DNA of 5,642 bases from Aureispira sp964445645. GTDB lineage: Bacteria > Bacteroidota > Bacteroidia > Chitinophagales > Saprospiraceae. The notes beneath the pieces are model-generated. The model saw only the letters and a list, made by a program, of their open reading frames with translations, had not been told where the DNA came from and did not search any database. The position numbers and the translations under genes were made by a program. Where the stretch lies: assembly GCA_964445645.1 (NCBI GenBank), contig CAYULH010000190.1, forward strand, positions 1 through 5,642, in the 5' to 3' direction. Below, piece by piece: positions 1 to 4,410 of this stretch (position 1 is its first letter; each line of letters starts with the position of its first letter).

Positions 1-7
1 AATACGC

Positions 8-33
8 GCTGTAACCCGTTACAGCTTTGTTTT
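8..33 (+). terminator. Candidate intrinsic terminator of a gene left of the window
   Basis: A perfect 7-bp stem (GCTGTAA at 8-14 with TTACAGC at 19-25) closes a CCCG loop and is followed by a T-rich run (26-33, interrupted by one G). This is the shape of a rho-independent terminator for plus-strand transcription entering from the left; the gene it would serve is outside the window. The inverted repeat GTAAC/GTTAC could instead be a protein-binding site, since the T-run is broken. Confidence 0.5.
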
Positions 34-154
34 CCGCCTCGATCTGAGAAAAAATCTCTCATTTTTTAGTGTACGGTTACTTTTTTGCACCTACTTAAAA
101 CCCCTTCTCCACATTTATTTTCTCACAAACATTAAAAAACAACCTTTTAATAAA

Positions 155-179
155 TTGTGAACGCATTTGCTTACCTTTG
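155..179 (+). promoter_or_regulatory. Candidate Bacteroidota-type promoter for fabG
   Basis: TACCTTTG at 172-179 is an exact match to the Bacteroidota -7 consensus TAnnTTTG. The -33 element is poor: the TTG at 155-157 gives a spacer of only 14 bases, and the T-run at 145-148 would give 23. Transcription would start near 185, leaving a leader of about 190 bases before fabG. The -7 match and its place upstream of an otherwise promoterless gene are the support; the weak -33 element limits confidence. Confidence 0.45.
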
Positions 180-186
180 CCTCGGC

Positions 187-201
187 ATTGCCACAGGCAA
201 T
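187..201 (+). other. Short hairpin at the predicted 5' end of the fabG transcript
   Basis: ATTGCC (187-192) and GGCAAT (196-201) form a perfect 6-bp stem with an ACA loop. It begins 8 bases after the -7 element, so it would lie at the very 5' end of the fabG mRNA, a place where hairpins commonly protect messages from decay. That role is inference. Confidence 0.35.
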
Positions 202-361
202 CGCCATGTTGTTCTAAAATCAGTTGATAACTAACATTGTAGCCGTATTTTTATTATTTTTTTTAGGGTATAAAAACAACATCCTACAATCATTTTAGAG
301 CAATTCTTATGCGTGGGTTTTCCACCAAATAAATTATGACATAACAGATCAATCATCAATC

Positions 362-365
362 AGGA
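362..365 (+). promoter_or_regulatory. Ribosome binding site of fabG
   Basis: AGGA lies 9 bases before the ATG at 375. It supports this start over the internal ATG at codon 22, which would remove the TGxxxGIG cofactor loop. Confidence 0.5.
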
Positions 366-374
366 TTTAATTTT

Positions 375-1115
375 ATGAAACTTCTAAACAATAAAGTTGC
401 CATTATCACAGGTGGTTCTAGAGGCATTGGTGCCACTATGGTCAATGTTTTTGCCCAACAAGGAGCGCATGTAGTATTCACCTATCGTTCATCTGAGGAG
501 CGTGCCCAAAAAGTAGTAGCCGAAGCGGCTGCACACGGCACCACGGTCAAAGCCGTTGCTGCTGATGCCTCTTCCTTTGAGGAAACACAAGCATTGGTCA
601 CTGCTGTACTCAAAGAATTTGGCAAAATTGACATCCTAGTCAACAATGCAGGCATCACCCGTGATAATTTGCTCATGCGTATGAGCGAGAGCGATTGGGA
701 TGATGTGATGAACAACAACCTCAAGTCCGTATACAACTTTACCAAGTGCATCATGCGCCCTATGCTCAAGGCCAGAGGCGGTTCTATTATCAATATTTCT
801 TCTATTGTGGGCATCAAAGGCAATGGTGGGCAAGCCAATTATGCCGCTTCCAAGGCTGGAATGATTGGTTTTACGCAATCCATTGCCCAAGAAATGGGCT
901 CTCGCAACATTCGTTGCAATGCCATTGCACCCGGTTTTATCGCTACAGAAATGACCGATGACCTAGACGAAAAAATCAAAGAACAAATGATTAATGCCAC
1001 TTCGCTCAAACGCTTTGGCTCGGCCGAGGAAATTGCCAATGTGGCTGTTTTCTTGGGTTCTGATTTGTCTAGTTACATCACTGGACAGACCTTGAATGCT
1101 AGTGGGGGCATGTAG
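375..1115 (+). CDS. fabG: 3-oxoacyl-[acyl-carrier-protein] reductase FabG
   Basis: This 246-residue protein is the NADPH-dependent ketoreductase of type II fatty acid synthesis in the cytoplasm, reducing 3-oxoacyl-ACP to (R)-3-hydroxyacyl-ACP in each elongation cycle. It is a classical short-chain dehydrogenase of the usual FabG length. Visible motifs are the cofactor loop TGGSRGIG (12-19), D64, NNAG (90-93), and the full catalytic tetrad N115, S143, Y156 and K160, with the standard 13-residue Ser-Tyr spacing. The PGFIATEM segment (186-193) and the C-terminal YITGQTLNASGGM are typical of FabG rather than of other SDRs. It is the only plus-strand gene here, with its own promoter candidate and a strong terminator, so it is probably monocistronic and not clustered with other fab genes. 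A paralogous SDR with another substrate cannot be fully excluded, but the close FabG motif match makes this unlikely. Confidence 0.93.
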   Translation: MKLLNNKVAIITGGSRGIGATMVNVFAQQGAHVVFTYRSSEERAQKVVAEAAAHGTTVKAVAADASSFEETQALVTAVLKEFGKIDILVNNAGITRDNLLMRMSESDWDDVMNNNLKSVYNFTKCIMRPMLKARGGSIINISSIVGIKGNGGQANYAASKAGMIGFTQSIAQEMGSRNIRCNAIAPGFIATEMTDDLDEKIKEQMINATSLKRFGSAEEIANVAVFLGSDLSSYITGQTLNASGGM

Positions 1116-1136
1116 GTAAGGATTTTCCATTACATT

Positions 1137-1181
1137 AGGAGGCATCAATCATCATTTGGGTGGTTGATGCCTTTGTATTTT
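1137..1181 (+). terminator. Intrinsic terminator of fabG
   Basis: GGCATCAA (1141-1148) pairs perfectly with TTGATGCC (1164-1171); the stem extends by A1140-T1172 outside and by a T-G wobble and two pairs inside, giving about 12 bp. A TTTGTATTTT run follows (1172-1181). It begins about 25 bases after the fabG stop. On the minus strand the stem lacks a following T-run, so it should act mainly in the fabG direction. Confidence 0.85.
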
Positions 1182-1199
1182 GGGGGATGATTTGTTGGG

Positions 1200-1223
1200 T
1201 GATAGTATCATTTGATAGTATCA
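1200..1223. repeat. Paired 11-bp palindromes at the fic stop codon
   Basis: Two identical copies of TGATAGTATCA (1200-1210 and 1213-1223) are separated by TT. Each is a perfect odd palindrome with 5-bp arms around a central G; the centres are 13 bp apart. The fic stop codon (1221-1223, minus strand) forms one end of the array. A matching pair with central C lies at 2177-2200 at the fic start. Read on the fic coding strand, the two 24-base arrays have the same AA spacer and differ only at the two central bases. The form suggests tandem sites for a dimeric DNA-binding protein; the alternative is a recombination or insertion boundary. Confidence 0.85.
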
Positions 1224-2177
1224 TAAAATCTGGTAACGAGTCATTCGTTTATCCCCAACCTTTCTCAATTTCTTTTGCTCTACTGCATTTTTTAGGTCTC
1301 GACTAGCTGTGGACGAAGAAATATCCTTGAACACGCGCATATAATCTTTCCTAGAAAACTCTTGATCTTGGTACATAGCTATAAAATAATCCACTCGTTC
1401 TGCTGCTGTAAAGGTTCTGTTCTGCATGGCCAACAAATCATTTAATGCCTCCAAAACAGCCTCTAGCATAAACTCAATAAAAGCAGTGGATTTGCCCACC
1501 TTATCACAATAAGCCAATACCTGATAATACTCCTCTTGACGCTCCTTGATGATACTCTCAAACGGTAAAAACTCAAATACAGGGTATTCTTTTAGCAGTA
1601 ATAACGTCTGCCACAAACGCCCCATGCGCCCATTGCCATCCAAAAAAGGATGAATAAATTCAATCTCATAATGCACCACACAACTCTTAATCAAAATAGG
1701 ATCCTCCCCTGTCTGGATATACTCAAACAACTCCTCCATCAAATAGGGCAAATTGCCTGCTGGTGGGGCTAGGTGTGCTACTTGATCGCCCTTGACAATA
1801 CCCACAGACGTTTTTCTCCATTGCCCAGCCTCCTTTATCAAGCCCTTCATCAAGATGCTATGCGCCTTCAAAAAAGAAGCAACCAAATGTGGCTTAAACT
1901 TATCCAATTGGTCATACACCTCCACAGCATTCAATACTTCCTGAATGTCTTTCTTAGGCCCAATCACACGCTTATGCTCCAATATGGCGGTAATCTGCTC
2001 CTCGGTCAAGGTATTGCCCTCAATCTCCAAAGAGGCATGAATCGTCTTGACTCTATTCCGCTTTCGCAAATACACAGATGGCCTGTCCAGATGAAGGACA
2101 TTCACTGCCCCCAATTGCTCTGAAATAGCCGTTAGAAGCTGTAAAATTTTGTGGGTAATGTCATAAGGTGGTTGCAT
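1221..2177 (-). CDS. Class II Fic-domain protein AMP-transferase with C-terminal winged helix
   Basis: Fic enzymes transfer AMP from ATP to hydroxyl side chains of target proteins. Numbering from the chosen start (318 residues), the core motif is HPFLDGNGRMGR at 176-187, with catalytic H176, acidic D180 and the phosphate-binding GNGR all intact. An N-terminal inhibitory helix of class II type is visible (S49, E53, G54, N55; pattern [S/T]xxxE[G/N]), whose glutamate normally blocks productive ATP binding. The target-docking flap is around 121-139. Residues about 261-318 resemble a winged helix-turn-helix, as in the Shewanella SO_4266-like Fic family. The ATG at 2213 would add 12 residues, but it lies between the -33 and -7 promoter elements, so the ATG at 2177 is preferred. 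Both gene ends fall in TGATA-N-TATCA palindrome pairs, suggesting autoregulation. Target unknown; the Fic assignment is firm and the DNA-binding role is inference. Confidence 0.9.
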   Translation of the reverse strand: MQPPYDITHKILQLLTAISEQLGAVNVLHLDRPSVYLRKRNRVKTIHASLEIEGNTLTEEQITAILEHKRVIGPKKDIQEVLNAVEVYDQLDKFKPHLVASFLKAHSILMKGLIKEAGQWRKTSVGIVKGDQVAHLAPPAGNLPYLMEELFEYIQTGEDPILIKSCVVHYEIEFIHPFLDGNGRMGRLWQTLLLLKEYPVFEFLPFESIIKERQEEYYQVLAYCDKVGKSTAFIEFMLEAVLEALNDLLAMQNRTFTAAERVDYFIAMYQDQEFSRKDYMRVFKDISSSTASRDLKNAVEQKKLRKVGDKRMTRYQIL

Positions 2178-2200
2178 GATACTATCATTTGATACTATCA
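2177..2200. promoter_or_regulatory. Paired palindromic operator at the fic start
   Basis: Two copies of TGATACTATCA (2177-2187 and 2190-2200, plus strand) are separated by TT, again 13 bp centre to centre. The array overlaps the last two bases of the predicted fic -7 element at one side and the first base of the fic ATG at the other, so it covers the predicted transcription start and whole 5' UTR. A protein bound here would block transcription. The likeliest ligand is the winged helix of the Fic protein (inference). No Shine-Dalgarno sequence is left in the short leader. Confidence 0.65.
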
Positions 2201-2230
2201 AAGATAAACTCATGGGCTGATAATCTTCAA
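2199..2230 (-). promoter_or_regulatory. Bacteroidota-type promoter of fic
   Basis: On the minus strand, TATCTTTG (2206 to 2199) matches the -7 consensus TAnnTTTG exactly, and TTG (2230 to 2228) is a -33 element with a 21-base spacer, within the usual range. Transcription would start near 2193, inside the palindrome pair, giving a 5' UTR of about 15 bases before the ATG at 2177. The upstream ATG at 2213 falls in the spacer and so could not be on this transcript. Confidence 0.65.
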
Positions 2231-2237
2231 TTATTTT

Positions 2238-2280
2238 TTAGAAAAATGTGGATGGAAGAAGAAACAATAATTAGAAAAAT
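2238..2280. repeat. Short direct repeat between the phosphatase gene and fic
   Basis: TTAGAAAAAT occurs at 2238-2247 and again at 2271-2280. The 71-base gap it lies in (2214-2284) is very AT-rich and also has AATTATT (2229-2235) and AATAATT (2266-2272) as weak inverted arms. There is no convincing terminator after the phosphatase gene, so transcription from the upstream operon may read into fic. Given the base composition, the repeats may be chance. Confidence 0.3.
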
Positions 2281-2284
2281 AAAA

Positions 2285-2728
2285 TCACCCCACAATCCTA
2301 TCCGTAGCCGCATCCAGCATCCGATACACCTGTTCAAAACCATCATTATTCCAATAAGGATCAGGCACCGCCACATTATGCCCCGGTTGCACCTCATTCA
2401 TAATCATTTTGACCTTGGCACGTTGCTCCTCACGCTCGCACAAATCCAGCACATTGTTATAATTCTCACTATCCATCACATAAATGCGATCAAAGGCATC
2501 CAAATCGGCTTTGGTAATTGGGCGCGACTGTTGGGCACTGATGTCGATGTTGTATTTTTGAGCTACCGCAATAGAGCGTTTGTCGGGGGCATCGCCTTCG
2601 TGGTAAGCACTGGTGCCGGCCGAATCCACTTCCCAATCCAATCCCTTGTCTTCAATTTTTTTTCTCAATATACCCTCTGCTAGAGGCGAACGGCAGATAT
2701 TGCCCAAGCAAACCATTAATACACGCAT
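2285..2728 (-). CDS. Low-molecular-weight protein tyrosine phosphatase
   Basis: This 147-residue cytoplasmic enzyme hydrolyses phosphotyrosine through a cysteinyl-phosphate intermediate. The P-loop is at the N-terminus: C7, C12, R13 and S14 in CLGNICRS, fitting CX5R(S/T). The general acid D123 sits in the DPYW segment (123-126), and the DSAGTSAYHEG stretch (35-45) is typical of the family. Length is normal and no domain is missing. The start is one base after the stop of the barrel-like gene (TAACATG junction), behind an A-rich stretch rather than a Shine-Dalgarno, so its translation is probably coupled. In many bacteria such enzymes oppose a tyrosine kinase of capsule or exopolysaccharide export (Wzb/Wzc type); no kinase or polysaccharide gene is present here, so that role is not supported. 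Arsenate reductases share the fold, but the DPYW signature and the CLGNICRS loop favour a phosphatase. Confidence 0.92.
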   Translation of the reverse strand: MRVLMVCLGNICRSPLAEGILRKKIEDKGLDWEVDSAGTSAYHEGDAPDKRSIAVAQKYNIDISAQQSRPITKADLDAFDRIYVMDSENYNNVLDLCEREEQRAKVKMIMNEVQPGHNVAVPDPYWNNDGFEQVYRMLDAATDRIVG

Positions 2729-2729
2729 G

Positions 2730-3269
2730 TTATTTTTCTTTTTTGTTTCCTAACAACTTAAAACCAATGCCCAATTTGATGGGCAAATCCAAGGTGGTAT
2801 TGATGCGGCCATAATTCTCATAGGCAGGGCAATGACTTAGCCCTGCGCCCAAGGAGAGTCGAGCAAAAAAAGCTTTGGGCGATTGCCATTCCAAGCCTGT
2901 TCCCAGTGCTGCCCCCCATGCAAACAAACTGCGCTGCACATACAAAGCAGCTCCCAAATGAGCATGACCAAAAGCAGAAGCACGCCAAGGCCCTTGTTGC
3001 CAATAAGGATAATCATAACCCAATTGCAAGGCCGCCTGATAGCCCCAATTGATGCTTCTATATTCGAGTCCAACCGATACACGCCCTTTTTTCAGCGCCT
3101 GTTGGTAATTCAATTCAAAACCAAAACCATTGTAAAAATACTCTGCCCCACTATTATTGACCAAGCCCAAAAAGCCCAAGCCTTGTACAGAAATATACTG
3201 GCCTTGCACCAATGTACTATTCCCCAACAATAACCAGCCTACACTCAATATTACTATTATTCTGCCCAT
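2730..3269 (-). CDS. Putative secreted, outer-membrane barrel-like protein of unknown function
   Basis: I do not recognise this 179-residue protein as a named family. Residues 1-23 look like a Sec signal peptide (R3, hydrophobic IIVILSVGWLLLG, cleavage probably after VQG). The mature part is rich in Gly, Tyr, Trp and Phe, with alternating hydrophobic/polar stretches such as GFGFELNYQQ, RVSVGLEYR, AALQLGYDY and IKLGIGFKL, as in small outer-membrane beta-barrels of Bacteroidota. The C-terminus is lysine-rich (KKEK) and does not end in the usual aromatic residue. The ATG at 3269 shares its A with the TAA stop of the upstream hydrolase gene (TAATG), strong evidence for this start and for coupling; a GTG two codons earlier (3275) is less likely. 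It lies in one operon with the hydrolase and the phosphatase. The gene is confident; the barrel is inference. Confidence 0.75.
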   Translation of the reverse strand: MGRIIVILSVGWLLLGNSTLVQGQYISVQGLGFLGLVNNSGAEYFYNGFGFELNYQQALKKGRVSVGLEYRSINWGYQAALQLGYDYPYWQQGPWRASAFGHAHLGAALYVQRSLFAWGAALGTGLEWQSPKAFFARLSLGAGLSHCPAYENYGRINTTLDLPIKLGIGFKLLGNKKEK

Positions 3270-4018
3270 TACCACTGATTTGCTTGTAAAAATGCACGCA
3301 TAAATGTTATAATTTGATCCTGTTGTTCCTGCTTAGAAATAGTAGCCACCCCATCACCATTTTGTTCACCATAACTGCCAAATTGGGCATGATTGCCGCC
3401 TTGTATTTCGTGATAAATGGTATTGCCGCGCGTGCTTGCAGTTGGAAAACTGGCTATATCTTGCACCACGATAGGGCTAGGTAAGTAAGCTTTGTTTTCT
3501 TCTATATCTGTTGCCAATGTCAAGCCATCCTTTTCGCCACTGAGCGACAAAACCGCCCCCTCCCAATTGGACAAATCGGCGGCCTCGCCCGAAAACGAAG
3601 CCCAAATAAACAAGCCTGCATAAGCCGAAGGCGCATCTCGCACATCATACGAGGCAATGACCCCACCCAAAGAATGCCCTCCAATAATCCAACGCTCTAC
3701 TGGCAATTGTTCTCGAAACTGAGCAGCTTTGCCTGCATCAAAAATAGCCAAATTGCCCGTTACCTTTATTATTAGAACAGGATAGCCCTCGGCAACCAAC
3801 TCTTGCAAAGGCGCTATATACGCATGAGCATCTACCAAGCCACCGGGATAAAATACAATCCCTGTTGTTGCTTGATTTTCATTTTTGGGCATTAGCCGAA
3901 TGTAATGGGCGGTTTCCTTGACCTCTACTAAAGTACTGATGGTCAAGTCCTCAGGCAAGGCAGAACAAGCCATCAAACTACAGCACCAACAAAAACCTAT
4001 TAAGCTTATCCAATTCAT
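3269..4018 (-). CDS. Lipoprotein alpha/beta hydrolase
   Basis: This is a 249-residue alpha/beta-hydrolase of the Abhydrolase_5 type, substrate unknown (an ester or similar bond). The N-terminus is a lipoprotein signal with lipobox LMAC and acylated C18, so the enzyme should sit on a membrane facing the periplasm or outside. The oxyanion region is FYPGG (56-60), the nucleophile S116 lies in GGHSLGG, the likely acid is D164 in SGEKDG, and the histidine is H210 in GGNHAQFG; the whole triad is present. The start at 4018 is preferred because AAAGG lies 7 bases before it and it gives a compact lipoprotein signal. The ATG at 4066 would add 16 residues before the signal and sits in the loop of a leader hairpin. 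First gene of a three-gene operon; its stop overlaps the next start by one base. Confidence 0.85.
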   Translation of the reverse strand: MNWISLIGFCWCCSLMACSALPEDLTISTLVEVKETAHYIRLMPKNENQATTGIVFYPGGLVDAHAYIAPLQELVAEGYPVLIIKVTGNLAIFDAGKAAQFREQLPVERWIIGGHSLGGVIASYDVRDAPSAYAGLFIWASFSGEAADLSNWEGAVLSLSGEKDGLTLATDIEENKAYLPSPIVVQDIASFPTASTRGNTIYHEIQGGNHAQFGSYGEQNGDGVATISKQEQQDQIITFMRAFLQANQW

Positions 4019-4050
4019 TGTATTACCTTTTGTTAGAATTGGAAATAGGA

Positions 4051-4085
4051 ACAGCCCTAGCAACATAAGGTTGTGCTAGAGCTGT
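4051..4085 (-). other. Hairpin in the hydrolase leader
   Basis: Three stem blocks stack: ACAGC (4051-4055) with GCTGT (4081-4085), CTAG (4057-4060) with CTAG (4076-4079), and CAAC (4061-4064) with GTTG (4070-4073), around a 5-base loop, with small bulges. It lies 33 bases before the hydrolase start and its loop holds the alternative ATG at 4066. On the plus strand it is followed by seven Ts (4088-4094) and would look like a terminator, but no plus-strand gene precedes it. One arm, GCTAGAGC at 4075-4082, can pair instead with GCTCTAGC at 4177-4184. Confidence 0.4.
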
Positions 4086-4276
4086 CATTTTTTTAACAAT
4101 AATTGATATTGACAGAATGCTTATTTTTTGCACAAGCAGATGATTACTGACGTTTAATAATCAGCTCATAGGGGCTGCTCTAGCTAGGCATTGCTACAAT
4201 ATCTTTCTTGATTTATTTATTCTTCTTCTTTCATGGGACGTTGATTTTTCTGGTAAAGTAAATTAATGGTTAACAT

Positions 4277-4307
4277 CAAATGTAACAATAAAAAAGCAAA
4301 TACGCAA
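4277..4307 (-). promoter_or_regulatory. Bacteroidota-type promoter of the hydrolase-barrel-phosphatase operon
   Basis: On the minus strand, TACATTTG (4284 to 4277) is an exact TAnnTTTG -7 element and TTG (4307 to 4305) a -33 element with a 20-base spacer. Transcription would start near 4271, about 250 bases before the hydrolase ATG. The palindrome ACTAATTAGT (4323-4332) lies just upstream of the -33 element, where an activator might bind (inference). Confidence 0.6.
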
Positions 4308-4357
4308 TTGTTGCTCCATTAAACTAATTAGTATTATTAAAAAATATAGAAAATATT

Positions 4358-4398
4358 CTTATCTACATTGTTGTAACCTTAAAAAAACACTAGATAAG
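4358..4398 (-). terminator. Candidate terminator of the secreted nuclease gene
   Basis: CTTATCTA (4358-4365) and TAGATAAG (4391-4398) form a perfect 8-bp stem starting 13 bases after the nuclease stop codon. The loop is long (25 bases) and the following minus-strand sequence is T-rich rather than a clean T-run, so the efficiency is doubtful. Confidence 0.4.
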
Positions 4399-4410
4399 CT
4401 GCATAAAAAA

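Larger units (their letters stand above)
1..374. other. Non-coding region upstream of fabG
   Basis: No gene is visible on either strand. The region holds the terminator-like hairpin at 8-33, a weaker 5-bp stem (TGAGA 45-49 with TCTCA 57-61) followed by six Ts, a perfect -7 promoter element at 172-179, a short hairpin at 187-201, and an AT-rich leader. Two 7-bp arms, ATTGTAG (236-242) and CTACAAT (284-290), could enclose the T-rich stretch, but the 41-base loop makes chance likely. A possible 7-codon reading frame at 309-332 has no supporting signal. Confidence 0.6.
4019..4410. other. Non-coding leader and intergenic region between the nuclease and hydrolase genes
   Basis: About 390 bases without a supported gene. 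In transcription order on the minus strand it holds a terminator candidate for the nuclease gene (4358-4398), a 10-bp perfect palindrome ACTAATTAGT (4323-4332), a promoter (4277-4307), and then about 250 bases of leader before the hydrolase start. The leader contains a 6-bp stem (TGATTA 4141-4146 with TAATCA 4158-4163), an 8-bp palindrome CTAGCTAG (4180-4187), and a larger hairpin (4051-4085). No known riboswitch class is recognised. Confidence 0.5.

Noticed and set aside
309..332. Seven-codon reading frame in the fabG leader, possibly a leader peptide
   Set aside because: There is no ribosome site, no repeated regulatory codons and no overlap with a convincing attenuator.
1200..1223. CRISPR-like or terminator reading of the TGATA-N-TATCA pairs
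   Set aside because: Spacers of two bases rule out CRISPR. Each palindrome alone has a one-base centre and cannot form a hairpin, and no T-run follows, so an intrinsic terminator is unlikely.
1140..2284. Insertion sequence or transposon carrying fic
   Set aside because: No transposase or integrase is present, and no target-site duplication outside the palindrome arrays is evident. The cassette idea rests on the arrays alone, so it is kept only as an alternative.
2189..2683. A 164-codon plus-strand reading frame opposite the phosphatase gene
   Set aside because: It is antisense to a well-supported phosphatase gene, has low-complexity isoleucine/histidine-rich translation, no recognisable motifs and no promoter or ribosome site.
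4051..4094. Plus-strand intrinsic terminator (hairpin followed by seven Ts)
   Set aside because: No plus-strand gene precedes it within the window; all nearby genes run the other way, so it is treated as leader structure.
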